Origin: Sphingopyxis sp. YR583
Lineage (GTDB): Bacteria > Pseudomonadota > Alphaproteobacteria > Sphingomonadales > Sphingomonadaceae
Length of the DNA: 64,000 bases
NCBI RefSeq assembly: GCF_900108295.1
Contig: NZ_FNWK01000002.1
Span: 434,001-498,000 of the forward strand
Direction: 5' to 3'
Part shown: piece by piece, positions 1-8,730 of the stretch
Layout: the number at the start of each line of letters is the position of its first letter
Numbering within the stretch: position 1 is the first letter of the stretch
Notes under the pieces: model-generated
The model's database searches: none
The model's input: only the letters and a program-made list of their open reading frames with translations
Told to the model about the DNA's origin: nothing
Program-made: the position numbers and the translations under genes

Positions 1-335
1 CCCGTGTCGGGGTTGATCGACGGAACCTGGAAGCCCTTGGCGAAGGTCTTGATCTGGCCTTCGGTGTAGCCGAGGTCCGCAATGTCGCGGAAGGCGACAA
101 GGTGCAGGCTGTGGCAAGCCGAGCAGACCTCCTTGTACACCTGCATGCCGCGCTGCAGTTGGGCCTTGTCCCAATGCGGCAGCACGATGCCATCGCTGGC
201 GAGCTTCAGGTGACGCGGATGTTTGTGAAACGAGTGAGCGACATTCTCTTCATTGCTGAGCGGCGTCGTGAAAATCGCGAGCACCAGCGCGGTAATGAAA
301 CCGAGGCCGACGAGAAATCCGAGCGGACGAACCAT
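1..335 (-). CDS. petC: Cytochrome c1 of the bc1 complex, partial (runs off left edge)
   Basis: Membrane-anchored haem c subunit of ubiquinol:cytochrome c oxidoreductase (complex III), which carries electrons from the Rieske centre to soluble cytochrome c. Only the first 111 codons are present. They show a hydrophobic N-terminal segment (about residues 4-23) and the covalent haem motif CSACH at residues 71-75. The ATG at 335 has a GGAG about 11 bases upstream and begins 31 bases after the petB stop, so this is the third gene of a leftward petA-petB-petC operon. The second transmembrane anchor and the Met haem ligand lie outside the window and cannot be checked. Confidence 0.93.
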   Translation of the reverse strand, partial: MVRPLGFLVGLGFITALVLAIFTTPLSNEENVAHSFHKHPRHLKLASDGIVLPHWDKAQLQRGMQVYKEVCSACHSLHLVAFRDIADLGYTEGQIKTFAKGFQVPSINPDT

Positions 336-366
336 GGCTGTATCAGCTCCTATTAAAGTCCGGCGC

Positions 367-1653
367 TCAGGCCGTTGCCGAAGCCGACGAGGTGTCGGTG
401 GCGTGTTTGGCGAGGACCGCTTCGGTGATCGAATTCGGCATCGGAAGCGGGCGTTCGATCCGCGACACGATCGGCAGGATCACCAGGAAGTGGGCGAAGT
501 AATAGATCGCGCCCAGCTGGCTGAGGATCACCCACGGCTGTTCCGCCGGCTGCATACCGCACCAGCCGAGAAGCAGGACGTCGGCAACGAGGATCCAGAA
601 GAAGATCCGGTACAGCGGACGATAGTTCGACGACTTGATCGGCGAGCTGTCGAGCCAGGGCAGGAAGAACAGCAGCGCGATCGAGCCGAACATCGCGATG
701 ACGCCCCACAGCTTCGCGTCGATCCACAGGAAGTTGAAGGTGAAGGCCTTCAGGATCGCGTAGAAGGGCAGGAAGTACCATTCGGGAACGATGTGAGCCG
801 GGGTCGAAAGCGAGTTCGCCGGGATATAGTTGTCGGCGTGACCCAGTGCGTTCGGGCTGAAGAAGGTCAGTGCGACGAAAATCAGCAGGAACACGCCGAC
901 GCCGAAACCGTCCTTCGCGGTGTAATAGGGGTGGAACGGGACGGTGTCCTGTTCGTCCTTCACCTCGATACCGGTCGGGTTCGACGAACCCGGGATGTGC
1001 AGCGCCCAGATGTGCAGGATGATGACACCCAAGATCACGAACGGCAGCAGATAGTGCAGCGAGAAGAAGCGGTTGAGCGTGGCGTTGTCGGGGACGAAGC
1101 CGCCGAGCAGCCATTCGCGCACCGGCTCGCCGACGATCGGTATCGCCGAGAAGAAGCCGGTGATCACCTGCGCGCCCCAGAAGCTCATCTGGCCCCAGGG
1201 AAGCACATAACCCATGAAGGCGGTCGCCATCATCAGGAGGAAGATCACGACGCCGAGCAGCCACACCATTTCGCGCGGCGCCTTGTACGAACCGTAATAA
1301 AGGCCCCGGAAAATGTGCAGATAGACGACGATGAAGAACATGCTCGCGCCGTTCATATGCGCATAGCGGATGAACCAGCCGGCATTCACGTCGCGCATGA
1401 TATGCTCGACCGAATTGAACGCGACGCTGGCGTTCGCGGCATAGTGCATCGCCAGAACGATGCCGGTGATGATCTGGATCATCAATGCGGCGCCGGCGAG
1501 GACGCCGAAGTTCCAGAAATAGTTGAGGTTGCGCGGGACCGGATAGCCGGGGCCCGTAGCATTATAGACGAGACGCGGGATGGGCAGCTTCTCGTCCATC
1601 CACTTCATCAGCGGATGCGTCGGTTCATAGGGTTTGGCCCAGGGAAAGCTCAT
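367..1653 (-). CDS. petB: Cytochrome b of the bc1 complex
   Basis: Di-haem membrane subunit of complex III that oxidises and reduces ubiquinone at the Qo and Qi sites. The 428-residue length fits the alphaproteobacterial family. Two histidine pairs spaced as expected for the b haems are visible: H99/H113 in one helix and H200/H214 in another. The Qo-site PEWY motif is at 290-293. The protein is hydrophobic throughout, with about eight membrane helices. It lies 13 bases after petA and is followed by petC. I see no fusion to cytochrome c1; the two are separate genes here. Confidence 0.97.
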   Translation of the reverse strand: MSFPWAKPYEPTHPLMKWMDEKLPIPRLVYNATGPGYPVPRNLNYFWNFGVLAGAALMIQIITGIVLAMHYAANASVAFNSVEHIMRDVNAGWFIRYAHMNGASMFFIVVYLHIFRGLYYGSYKAPREMVWLLGVVIFLLMMATAFMGYVLPWGQMSFWGAQVITGFFSAIPIVGEPVREWLLGGFVPDNATLNRFFSLHYLLPFVILGVIILHIWALHIPGSSNPTGIEVKDEQDTVPFHPYYTAKDGFGVGVFLLIFVALTFFSPNALGHADNYIPANSLSTPAHIVPEWYFLPFYAILKAFTFNFLWIDAKLWGVIAMFGSIALLFFLPWLDSSPIKSSNYRPLYRIFFWILVADVLLLGWCGMQPAEQPWVILSQLGAIYYFAHFLVILPIVSRIERPLPMPNSITEAVLAKHATDTSSASATA

Positions 1654-1666
1654 CTTATCTCGCTCC

Positions 1667-2224
1667 TCAGCCGATCGTCACGACGGTGTCGCTGGTGAAT
1701 TCATAGGGCGGCACAACCAGATTCTTGGGTGCCGGGCCCTTACGGATGCGCGCCGCGGTGTCGTAGTGCGAACCATGGCACGGGCAGAAATAACCGCCGA
1801 AATCGCCCTTGTTCTCGCCCTCGGCGGCACCGAGCGGGACGCAGCCGAGGTGGGTGCAGACGCCGAGCGTGATCAGCCAGTTTTCCTTGCCGGGCTTGGT
1901 GCGCTGGTCGATCGTTTCGGGATCGCGCAGATCGCCCATCGGCACGGCCTTGGCTTCCGCGATTTCCTTGGCAACGAGGTTGCGCACGAACACCGGCTGC
2001 TTGCGCCAGCTCGTCTTGATCGCCTGACCCGGCTGGATCGCCGAAATGTCGATTTCGGTCGTCGACAGCGCGAGCACGTCGGCCGACGGGTTCATCTGGT
2101 TGAGCAGCGGCAGCACCACGGCCACCGCACCGACACCAGCGAAACTCACCGCCGCAATATTGATGAAATCCCGGCGGCGTACGCCATCCTCGATACCGGC
2201 GTTGAGTTCAGATTCACTGGCCAT
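1667..2224 (-). CDS. petA: Rieske iron-sulfur subunit of the bc1 complex
   Basis: 2Fe-2S protein of complex III that takes one electron from ubiquinol and passes it to cytochrome c1. The 185-residue product has a twin-arginine stretch (RRRDF, 16-20) before a hydrophobic segment, which fits Tat-dependent insertion. It then has the two cluster-binding boxes CTHLGC (123-128) and CPCHGSH (147-153). I chose the ATG at 2224 because the frame open upstream to 2254 begins with a TTG and adds ten residues unlike the family. A weak AGGG lies upstream of 2224. First gene of petABC; the 223 bases to trmL must hold its promoter. Confidence 0.95.
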   Translation of the reverse strand: MASESELNAGIEDGVRRRDFINIAAVSFAGVGAVAVVLPLLNQMNPSADVLALSTTEIDISAIQPGQAIKTSWRKQPVFVRNLVAKEIAEAKAVPMGDLRDPETIDQRTKPGKENWLITLGVCTHLGCVPLGAAEGENKGDFGGYFCPCHGSHYDTAARIRKGPAPKNLVVPPYEFTSDTVVTIG

Positions 2225-2447
2225 TCGACTGCCCTTGTATGGGTGAACTAACAAAAGTTCTCGAAGTTATGGCCGTCCCTGTTGCACGCGCACGAAAGCG
2301 CACAACCCGGCGGCCCCTCCGGGAATTGCGGGCCTGATAGCCGCACTGTCCGGGCTTGCCAACAGGCAATTTCGGCTTCCTTTGCAGTACCAAGCCATAA
2401 CGCCAAGCCCCCTCGATTCATCGTGGTGGCGCCGCTATGGGCTGTAT

Positions 2448-2906
2448 ATGGAAATTGCCCTGTTTCAGCCGGATATCGCGGGCAATGTCGGCACGACATT
2501 GCGCACCGCAGCCTGTTTCGGCGCGCCGGCACATATCATCGAACCATGCGGTTTTCCGTTCTCCGATGGCGCGCTGAAGCGCGCCGGGATGGACTATTCG
2601 GTCCGGGCGAACGTCCGTCGGCACGCTGATTGGGCCGGCTTTTACCAATGGAGCGTGGACGCGCAGCGGCGGCTGGTGCTGTTGACGACGGCAGGCGCGA
2701 CGCCCCTGCCCGCCTTTACATTCGAGCCGGACGACATCCTGCTGCTTGGCGCCGAATCTTCGGGCGTCCCGTCTTATGTCCATGACGCGGTCGCGGCGCG
2801 GGTCGCGATTCCGATGCAGGCGGGCTTTCGCTCCTTGAATGTCGCGGTCGCGGCTGGCATCGCGCTCGCCGAAGCGCTCAGGCAAACGAAAGGCTTTCCC
2901 GCATGA
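2448..2906 (+). CDS. trmL: tRNA (cytidine/uridine-34 2'-O)-methyltransferase
   Basis: SPOUT-family methyltransferase that 2'-O-methylates the wobble base of certain leucine tRNAs using S-adenosylmethionine. The 152-residue length matches TrmL. Family features are the N-terminal stretch IALFQPDIAGNVGTTLRT, the GAESSGVP segment, and the C-terminal RSLNVAVAAGIALAEALRQ, which forms the knotted cofactor site. The start at 2448 begins the family's usual MEIALF; the open frame extends upstream but without homology. The stop overlaps the hemF start by four bases (ATGA), so the two are translationally coupled. That pairing of a tRNA modifier with a haem gene looks positional rather than functional. 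Confidence 0.93.
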   Translation: MEIALFQPDIAGNVGTTLRTAACFGAPAHIIEPCGFPFSDGALKRAGMDYSVRANVRRHADWAGFYQWSVDAQRRLVLLTTAGATPLPAFTFEPDDILLLGAESSGVPSYVHDAVAARVAIPMQAGFRSLNVAVAAGIALAEALRQTKGFPA

Positions 2907-3763
2907 TCTCGCTCGATCCGCAGCAACAGACGGCCCGTGGCTGGTTCGAATCGCTCCGCGACCGCATCTGCGCGGAATTCGAGAAGATCGAAGCCGAAGC
3001 GGGCAGCGATGCGCGCTTCGGCTATACGCCCTGGGACCGCGAGGCCGATGGCATCGAACCGGGTGAAGGCGGCGGCGGCGTGCGCGGCGTGATGACGGGC
3101 AAGGTCTTCGAAAAGGTCGGCGTCAACGTCTCGACCGTCGCCGGGCAGTTCGCCCCCGATTTTGCCGCGTCGATCCATGGCGCGGGCGACGACCCTAGTT
3201 TCTTTGCCACGGGAATCAGCCTCGTCGCGCATATGGCGAACCCGCATGTTCCTGCGGTCCATATGAACACGCGCTTCCTCGCGACGACGAAGCGCTGGTT
3301 CGGCGGCGGCGCCGACCTCAACCCGCCGATCGAATATGCCGAGGACACCGATGCCTTTCACGCGCGGCTACGCGCCGCCTGCGCGCCCTTCGGACCCGAC
3401 GTTTACGAACGCTATGCCAAATGGGCCGAGGATTATTTCTATATCCCGCATCGCGGCGTCCACCGCGGCGTTGGCGGTATCTTCTACGACCACCTCGAAT
3501 GCGGTGACGACGCCGAGTTCGACCGCAACTTCCAACTGACGCAGGCGGTTGGCAAGGCCTTTCTCGACATCTTTCCGCAGATCGTGCGCCGCCGGATGGG
3601 CCTGCCCTTCACCGACGCCGAGCGCGAAGCCCAACTGATCTGGCGCGGGCGCTATGCCGAGTTCAACCTCGTCTATGACCGGGGCACGCTGTTCGGGCTC
3701 AAGACCGGCGGCAATATCGACGCGATCCTGATGAGCCTGCCGCCGCTCGCCAAGTGGAACTGA
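2903..3763 (+). CDS. hemF: Oxygen-dependent coproporphyrinogen III oxidase
   Basis: Catalyses oxidative decarboxylation of coproporphyrinogen III to protoporphyrinogen IX in haem synthesis, in the cytoplasm. The length of 286 residues fits HemF. Recognisable family segments include GGGVRGVMTGKVFEKVGVN near residue 55-75, the MNTRFL...RWFGGGADLNP core, the YIPHRGVHRGVGGIFYD stretch, and the C-terminal YDRGTLFGLKTGGNIDAI. It starts inside the trmL stop and is followed nine bases after its own stop by a strong stem-loop. Haem supply is functionally linked to the cytochromes nearby, but they are transcribed divergently. Confidence 0.97.
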   Translation: MISLDPQQQTARGWFESLRDRICAEFEKIEAEAGSDARFGYTPWDREADGIEPGEGGGGVRGVMTGKVFEKVGVNVSTVAGQFAPDFAASIHGAGDDPSFFATGISLVAHMANPHVPAVHMNTRFLATTKRWFGGGADLNPPIEYAEDTDAFHARLRAACAPFGPDVYERYAKWAEDYFYIPHRGVHRGVGGIFYDHLECGDDAEFDRNFQLTQAVGKAFLDIFPQIVRRRMGLPFTDAEREAQLIWRGRYAEFNLVYDRGTLFGLKTGGNIDAILMSLPPLAKWN

Positions 3764-3771
3764 TAAAAGAA

Positions 3772-3807
3772 GGGCGCCTCCGTTTCCGGAAGCGCCCTCT
3801 CATTTTT
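3772..3807 (+). terminator. Rho-independent terminator after hemF
   Basis: An 11-base stem (3772-3782 against 3787-3797, one mismatch) with a four-base loop, followed by TCTCATTTTT. It begins nine bases after the hemF stop. On the other strand the tail is CTTCTTTT, so it may also terminate the convergent gene ending at 3822. Confidence 0.85.
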
Positions 3808-3821
3808 GCGTTGGCAGCCGA

Positions 3822-4697
3822 TCAGGCGAAAACGTCGCTTCCTGCCTTCGTGCTGATCGAACGATAGACGCCGGCGGGCATCGACACCGAGATCAATACC
3901 GACGGCACATAGATCAGCAGCGCCACGATCAGTCCGCCGATCATCGCACCCGCACCTGCATCCGGCGTCATCATCGCCGCCGTCACGCTGCCGAGCAGCA
4001 TCGAGATGACGAAGAAAAAGACGAAGAACAGGATCGCCATCAGCAGGTTGAAACCGACGATCGTCCACTGCGACGCCCCGGTCATCCGCCATGATTCGGC
4101 AAAAGCCGAAAAGGGATTCGCCGAGCGGTTCACCGCCATGATCGGTCCGGCAACGGACAGGCGGCCGAAGAACCACAGGAAAAACACGATGATCGCGATG
4201 TAGAACAATATGCCGAACAAGATCAGCCCTGCCGACGCGCCACCGGTTGCGAGGCTTTCGAGCGACATGCCGCTGGCGCCGAATATCGCAAAAGCGAGCA
4301 GACCGATGATGAGCATAACCACATACATCGCGATGATCGTTGCGAAATAGACCACGATCATCGCCAGCATATAGGCAGCCCCGGCGCCAAGCCCCCAGCC
4401 GATATCCGATGCGGGCTCACCCCCGACCAGCCCGGTCCGCCAGATCAGCAGGCTCGCCGCGAAAACGATCGTGCCGGCGAGGATGGCGAAGAGGAAGAAG
4501 GAGCCCAGCGCACCGAACGCCGCCGACGGATCTCCCGACGCCATCATCATCGTGCCCATGGCGTTGCGAAGAAGCAGCCAGCCGAGGATACACGCAAGAA
4601 CCACTGCGCCGCCCAGCCAGAGCAGCATCTGCATCCAATTGGCCTTCAGAAACCCGAAGGTTTCGGAGAAAGCCGCACCAAGACTCATCTTTATCAT
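3822..4697 (-). CDS. Conserved multi-pass membrane protein of unknown function
   Basis: A 291-residue hydrophobic protein with about six or seven predicted membrane helices and no catalytic motif I recognise. The look, including a WRMTGASQ / SW-x-LT type segment after a PF-x-AF-x-E stretch, resembles the broad group of glycerophosphodiester phosphodiesterase-associated or DUF-type integral membrane proteins. That assignment is tentative. It has a sister gene immediately upstream (4808-5554) with the same architecture and a similar C-terminal ending (SDVFA versus SDVFQ), so the pair looks like a tandem duplication. An AGGGG lies upstream of the ATG at 4697; an in-frame ATG at 4688 is an alternative. 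Confidence 0.8.
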   Translation of the reverse strand: MIKMSLGAAFSETFGFLKANWMQMLLWLGGAVVLACILGWLLLRNAMGTMMMASGDPSAAFGALGSFFLFAILAGTIVFAASLLIWRTGLVGGEPASDIGWGLGAGAAYMLAMIVVYFATIIAMYVVMLIIGLLAFAIFGASGMSLESLATGGASAGLILFGILFYIAIIVFFLWFFGRLSVAGPIMAVNRSANPFSAFAESWRMTGASQWTIVGFNLLMAILFFVFFFVISMLLGSVTAAMMTPDAGAGAMIGGLIVALLIYVPSVLISVSMPAGVYRSISTKAGSDVFA

Positions 4698-4807
4698 GTC
4701 ACTTGCCCCTGCTTATCAAAGCCTGTTTTCACACCACCCAAGGTTGGGCGAAGGCCCGCCGGCCCTGCCCTATTTGCGACACCCTCCGCTCCCGTGAGGT
4801 TCCATGA

Positions 4808-5554
4808 TCATTGAAAGACGTCCGACGACGTCCGCAGCGTAAGCTGACGATAAGCAGCCGCGGATACCGCGATAGAAACGAGGCTGCCCGCCGCACCGAA
4901 AGCGGCCTCGACGAAGCCGCCGAGGATCCGGCCCAGTCCCGGCCCCGATCCCGCAATCACCGACACCACGCCCCCGACGATCAGCGCGGCGATCACGATC
5001 ACCAGCCCGACGAGGAAGAGGAAGAAGAAGATCGCCCAGCCATTCTCACGGGTAAGGTCCCAGCTCGTGCGGATCGCTTCGAACGGATTGTAGAGGCTGC
5101 GATCGGCCACGGCGGGCGCAACGAGGGCGAGACGCCCGAGCAGATAGAGGCCGGGGATGATGAGCAGGATGAAACCGAAACCGATCGCGAAACCGCACAA
5201 GATCTGGATCGCCAGCATCGTCGGAAAGAGCATGAAACCGAATGTCAGCGCCTCGCCCACGCTTGTTCCGGTTCGCGACAGCCAGAGCCGCAGGATCGCC
5301 GCCGTGCCGATCAGCGTACAGAGCGCGATGGCGATCTGCCCCGGGATCATCTGGCGAAAGCTTTCGCGAAACCCTTCCATCACCTGGTTGATGTCGGCGC
5401 CCGCGGGCGGCTCGATCGGCACGGGGCCGAACCATGCAACGGCGAGCGTCGGCAGAAACAGAAACACGCCGGCGATCGTGCCGACCAATGCGGTGTGCGA
5501 TTTCAGAAGCTGCAGGGTATCGTCCCACGCCGCACCCATGTCGAATTTTACCAT
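4808..5554 (-). CDS. Conserved multi-pass membrane protein, paralogue of downstream gene
   Basis: A 248-residue membrane protein with about six hydrophobic helices. Motifs shared with its neighbour include a PF-x-A-x-W stretch ([16 protein letters not shown]) before a long hydrophobic pair of helices, and the ending [15 protein letters not shown]. The frame is open upstream to 5701, but the ATG at 5554 ([10 protein letters not shown]) gives the N-terminus that aligns with the paralogue. The longer frame would overlap lipB sequence on the other strand. Function unknown; the two genes probably act together or arose by duplication. Divergent from lipB. Confidence 0.8.
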   Translation of the reverse strand: MVKFDMGAAWDDTLQLLKSHTALVGTIAGVFLFLPTLAVAWFGPVPIEPPAGADINQVMEGFRESFRQMIPGQIAIALCTLIGTAAILRLWLSRTGTSVGEALTFGFMLFPTMLAIQILCGFAIGFGFILLIIPGLYLLGRLALVAPAVADRSLYNPFEAIRTSWDLTRENGWAIFFFLFLVGLVIVIAALIVGGVVSVIAGSGPGLGRILGGFVEAAFGAAGSLVSIAVSAAAYRQLTLRTSSDVFQ

Positions 5555-5684
5555 TGATACCCCATCATTTTTGGTTCCCCTTCGCATCGAAGGTGACGAT
5601 CTTCGGCGCGTCTGTCCAGCCCTGTCGGCAAAGCATGCCGAGGGTCTTGCGCATGCGGCCTGGGCGCGCCAGATAGCCGACGCG

Positions 5685-6338
5685 ATGAGCAAGCTTCCCA
5701 CACCCGAATGGACCGTCAGTTCCGGCCTGACCGATTATGGCTTGGCGCTGTCCGACATGGAAGCGCGCGCCGCCGCGATCCATGCCGGCGAGGCCGGCGA
5801 ACTCATCTGGCTGATCGAACATCCCCCGCTCTATACGGCGGGCACCAGTTCCGATCCCGCCGAGCTGCTGAACCCCCAGTTTCCCGTTTATGATGCGGGG
5901 CGCGGCGGGCGCTATACCTATCACGGCCCCGGCCAGCGCGTCGGCTATCTCCAGCTCGACCTGACGAAACGCGGCCGCGACGTGCGCGCTTATGTCTCCG
6001 CGCTCGAGGGATGGGTGATCGACGCGCTCGCGCTGTTCGATGTCGAGGCGCGCCGTGCGGAGGGACGCATCGGCATCTGGACCGACGATGCGAACGGCCG
6101 CGAGGCGAAGATCGGCGCGATCGGGGTGCGCGTGAAGCGTTGGGTGACGATGCACGGCTTCTCGCTCAACGTCGCGCCCGATCTGGCGCATTTCGGCGGC
6201 ATCGTGCCGTGCGGCATCGCCGAATTCCCGGTCACCAGCTTGGCGGCGCTCGGCAAGACCGCGAGCTTTGCCGACGTCGATGCGGCGCTCCTGCAAACGC
6301 TGCCCGCCTTTCTCGACAAGCTTTCGCCAAGCGATTAG
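5685..6338 (+). CDS. lipB: Octanoyltransferase (lipoyl synthesis)
   Basis: Transfers octanoate from acyl carrier protein to lipoyl domains of 2-oxoacid dehydrogenases and the glycine cleavage H protein. The 217-residue product has the family block [20 protein letters not shown] (74-93), the catalytic lysine in [10 protein letters not shown] (K142) and the acyl-accepting cysteine in GIVPCGI (C176). The open frame extends far upstream. MSKLPTPEW at 5685 is chosen because it gives the normal length, although its ribosome-binding site is weak. It is followed nine bases later by a small lipoprotein gene. Confidence 0.94.
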   Translation: MSKLPTPEWTVSSGLTDYGLALSDMEARAAAIHAGEAGELIWLIEHPPLYTAGTSSDPAELLNPQFPVYDAGRGGRYTYHGPGQRVGYLQLDLTKRGRDVRAYVSALEGWVIDALALFDVEARRAEGRIGIWTDDANGREAKIGAIGVRVKRWVTMHGFSLNVAPDLAHFGGIVPCGIAEFPVTSLAALGKTASFADVDAALLQTLPAFLDKLSPSD

Positions 6339-6347
6339 GAACACCGC

Positions 6348-6692
6348 ATGACCCGCACCCTCCTCGCCTCGCTCTCCCTGCTCGCTCTCGCTGCCTGCGG
6401 TGGCGGCGATTCCGCCGGCAAGTCGACGACCAAGCTCGACGCGGTCGAGGTTCAGCCGGGTTCGGTCAGCGATTCGATGATTATCCTCGACGACGCGGTC
6501 AGCGACGGCACGGCGGTCGACAATAGCGTCCCCGACGACGGCACCAAGAAGGACGCCGCGAAGAGCGACGATGCGGATAGCGCCGACGAGGCCGCGCCCG
6601 AAAGCGAAGCCGACAGCAATCCCGATGCGGTCGACATTCCGGTCGCGCGAAAGGCGATCACCGCCGATCCCGCCGCCAAAAAGGGCCAATAG
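6348..6692 (+). CDS. Small acidic lipoprotein, function unknown
   Basis: A 114-residue protein with a lipoprotein signal peptide: a hydrophobic run, then LAAC with the lipidated cysteine at residue 17. The mature part is low-complexity, rich in Asp, Ser, Ala and Lys (many SDD, DDG and KDAAKSDD-like stretches), and has no recognised domain. It probably forms a disordered periplasmic or outer-membrane tether. It lies nine bases downstream of lipB and probably shares its transcript; the lipB link may be only positional. It ends two bases before the convergent queE stop. Confidence 0.75.
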   Translation: MTRTLLASLSLLALAACGGGDSAGKSTTKLDAVEVQPGSVSDSMIILDDAVSDGTAVDNSVPDDGTKKDAAKSDDADSADEAAPESEADSNPDAVDIPVARKAITADPAAKKGQ

Positions 6693-6694
6693 CC

Positions 6695-7327
6695 CTAGCG
6701 CAACCCCAGATTCTTGTGCGTCTGAAGCGACAGGCGCCAGCGCGGATCGGCCATCACCAGGTCGATGCACGCCTGCACATTGGCGGCAGCTTGCGGATCG
6801 TCGAGCGGCTGGACGAGCAGATGCTCGAACTTGAGCGACGCGAGCCGCGCGACATCGCTTCCCGGCTGCGGCCAGACCAGTTTCAGCTCGTCGCCGCTCG
6901 TCTGCACCAGCTCGCTGCCCGCCTTGGGGCTGACGCAAATCCAGTCGATGCTGCGTGGGATCGGGAGCGTGCCGTTGCTTTCGATCGCGATCATGAAGCC
7001 GTGTTGGTGCAGCGCATCGATCAGCGCAGCGTCGACCTGCAGCATCGGCTCGCCGCCGGTCAGCACGACATAGCGGTCGCCGCTGCCCTCGCCCCAGCTA
7101 TCGGCGATAACGTCGGCAAGCGCCGCTGCATTCTTGTATTTGCCGCCGAGCGTTCCGTCGGTGCCGACGAAATCGGTGTCGCAGAATTGACAGATCGCCT
7201 TTGCGCGGTCCTTCTCGCGGCCCGTCCACAGATTGCAGCCGGAAAAGCGGCAGAAGACCGCGCGGCGCCCTGCCTGCGCGCCCTCACCCTGCAAGGTGAG
7301 GAAAATCTCTTTGACCGCGTAGCCCAT
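6695..7327 (-). CDS. queE: 7-carboxy-7-deazaguanine synthase (radical SAM)
   Basis: Converts 6-carboxytetrahydropterin to 7-carboxy-7-deazaguanine in the preQ0/queuosine route. The 210-residue protein starts with the typical YAVKEIFLTLQGEG segment. It carries the QueE version of the radical-SAM cluster motif with an expanded spacing, C31-x14-C46-x2-C49. A GGEPMLQ motif follows. The ATG at 7327 lies four bases after the queC stop, so queC-queE form an operon. The longer open frame up to 7372 overlaps queC and lacks homology. Confidence 0.95.
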   Translation of the reverse strand: MGYAVKEIFLTLQGEGAQAGRRAVFCRFSGCNLWTGREKDRAKAICQFCDTDFVGTDGTLGGKYKNAAALADVIADSWGEGSGDRYVVLTGGEPMLQVDAALIDALHQHGFMIAIESNGTLPIPRSIDWICVSPKAGSELVQTSGDELKLVWPQPGSDVARLASLKFEHLLVQPLDDPQAAANVQACIDLVMADPRWRLSLQTHKNLGLR

Positions 7328-7331
7328 CGGT

Positions 7332-8015
7332 TCAGGCGTAGCGCGTCGGGTCGGCGAGCCCCGCATCGGCAAAGCCCTTCGATCGCAAGCGGCAACTGTC
7401 GCACGATCCGCAATGCAGTCCCTCGGGTGTCGGGTCGTAGCACGACCAGCTCATCCCCGCGTCCATCCCGAGCCGCGCGGCTTCGGCCGCGATATCGGCC
7501 TTGGTCATATGTTGCAGCGGCGCGTGGATATGGAAATCGACACCCTTGTCACCATCACGCGTCGCGAGCGCAGCGAGCTTTTCGAACCCCTGGATGAATT
7601 CGGGACGGCAGTCGGGATAGCCCGAATAGTCGAGCGCATTGACCCCGATGACGATATCCTGCGCCTGCCTCGCTTCGGCGAGCCCGAGCGTCAGCGACAG
7701 GAAGATCAGGTTGCGCGCGGGAACATAGGTGATCGGAACATCGTCGCCGACACCGTCCTTTGGCACGTCGATATCGTCGGTCAGCGCCGATCCGCCGAAG
7801 CGGCGCAGGTCGAGGGGCAGCACGATATGCTCGGCCGCCCCCACATAGGACGCGATCCGCGCGGCGGACTCCAGCTCGACGCGGTGACGCTGGTTATAAT
7901 CGATCGTGAGCGCGACGATGCGCGCGCCCGCTTCGCGCGCGAGGCCCGCACAGACCATCGAGTCGAGCCCGCCCGACAGGAGGACGATCACCGTTTTTCC
8001 GGATACTTGCTGCAT
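7332..8015 (-). CDS. queC: 7-cyano-7-deazaguanine (preQ0) synthase
   Basis: ATP-dependent enzyme that turns 7-carboxy-7-deazaguanine into preQ0, the precursor of queuosine in tRNA. It is a 227-residue PP-loop ATPase with SGGLDS at 14-19. A C-terminal zinc site is built from a Cys after SWS and the CGSCDSC cluster near the end. First gene of the queC-queE pair. queF and queD are not in the window. The 171 bases upstream hold its promoter and a terminator for the gene before it. Confidence 0.96.
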   Translation of the reverse strand: MQQVSGKTVIVLLSGGLDSMVCAGLAREAGARIVALTIDYNQRHRVELESAARIASYVGAAEHIVLPLDLRRFGGSALTDDIDVPKDGVGDDVPITYVPARNLIFLSLTLGLAEARQAQDIVIGVNALDYSGYPDCRPEFIQGFEKLAALATRDGDKGVDFHIHAPLQHMTKADIAAEAARLGMDAGMSWSCYDPTPEGLHCGSCDSCRLRSKGFADAGLADPTRYA

Positions 8016-8065
8016 CGGCGCCAGATAGGCTTGTGCAGCAAGGGGTGCAAGGCCTGCGCCGTACC

Positions 8066-8102
8066 AAAAGAAAAGGGCCGCGAGGCGCTTGCCGCACGGC
8101 CC
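8066..8102 (-). terminator. Rho-independent terminator, leftward
   Basis: Read leftward this is a GC-rich hairpin with outer arms GGGCCG (8097-8102) and CGGCCC (8075-8080). Additional pairing lies inside, and a TTTTCTTTT tail (8066-8074) follows. It lies after the gene ending at 8187 and before queC, so it probably separates these transcripts. Confidence 0.75.
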
Positions 8103-8186
8103 AGTTCGGCATGACAGCCGTTAGGGAGAAAGGGCATGAAGAAGCCCTGCCCCGCTTCTAACGCACCATGGTTAACAAATCGTTCT

Positions 8187-8591
8187 TCAGCAGCCGCCAG
8201 TGCGACGTGCCTCGATCGCCTGCGAGAAGGGCTTGCCGTCGGCGATGCCCTGCGTGTCGATCTGAACCAGCCGGTTCGTCTCGCTGCGGATGCTCGTGCG
8301 GCCATGGCCGGCCCCGGGGCAGGTATAATGGACCGTCACCGAATTCGGCGTGTCCTCGATGACATAGCGCGAACAATTGGCGCGCGGATGCTGGATCTGG
8401 ATGAGCCTGCGCGCGTCGCCGAGGCACACAGTCTGGAGCACCGCATCCTTGCCGCGTTCACGTAGTTGCCAGCTGCCCTTTTCGAGCCGGTCGAGCATCG
8501 CCAGCGACGGCGCCTGCGCCGGCACCGCGCTCGCGCCCGCCAGCCCGAGCGCCACCAGAGACATTCGCAATATGGGAGAGAAGATCGCCAT
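8187..8591 (-). CDS. Small exported protein, possibly DUF3617 family
   Basis: A 134-residue product with a cleavable signal peptide (hydrophobic core then AVPAQA) and a mature domain of about 110 residues. The mature part contains a WQLRERG segment, three scattered cysteines and the ending GGC. The size, tryptophan-containing start, paired cysteines and C-terminal Cys resemble DUF3617-type periplasmic proteins common in sphingomonads. That is a resemblance, not a proven match. The ATG at 8591 follows AGGTGG; the frame is open upstream to 8645 without a signal-like start. Monocistronic by position. Confidence 0.6.
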   Translation of the reverse strand: MAIFSPILRMSLVALGLAGASAVPAQAPSLAMLDRLEKGSWQLRERGKDAVLQTVCLGDARRLIQIQHPRANCSRYVIEDTPNSVTVHYTCPGAGHGRTSIRSETNRLVQIDTQGIADGKPFSQAIEARRTGGC

Positions 8592-8730
8592 TCCACCTAT
8601 CCATCGGCCGCCCGCAAGCGAGCGAGTACGCGACCCCGTTCGCATTTAGCTAGCAACCCGGCGATGCGTTTTCAACCGCTTGGCGCTGGAATTACTCGCC
8701 TTGCCGTCGAGCGTTCCGGAAAATCGGTCG

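Noticed and set aside
253..1698. A 481-residue open frame on the plus strand over petB
   Set aside because: It is antisense to an unambiguous cytochrome b, and its product is low-complexity Arg/Asp/Glu-rich, as expected for a shadow frame in high-GC coding DNA.
2225..2447. Possible promoter or hairpin motifs in the petA-trmL gap
   Set aside because: Short GCGC repeats pair only over four or five bases, and no -35/-10 pair with convincing spacing was seen, although promoters must exist here.
8131..8160. Second leftward terminator after the DUF3617-like gene (AGGGC/GCCCT stem)
   Set aside because: Only a five-base stem with an eight-base loop; the stronger hairpin at 8075-8102 is the more credible terminator.
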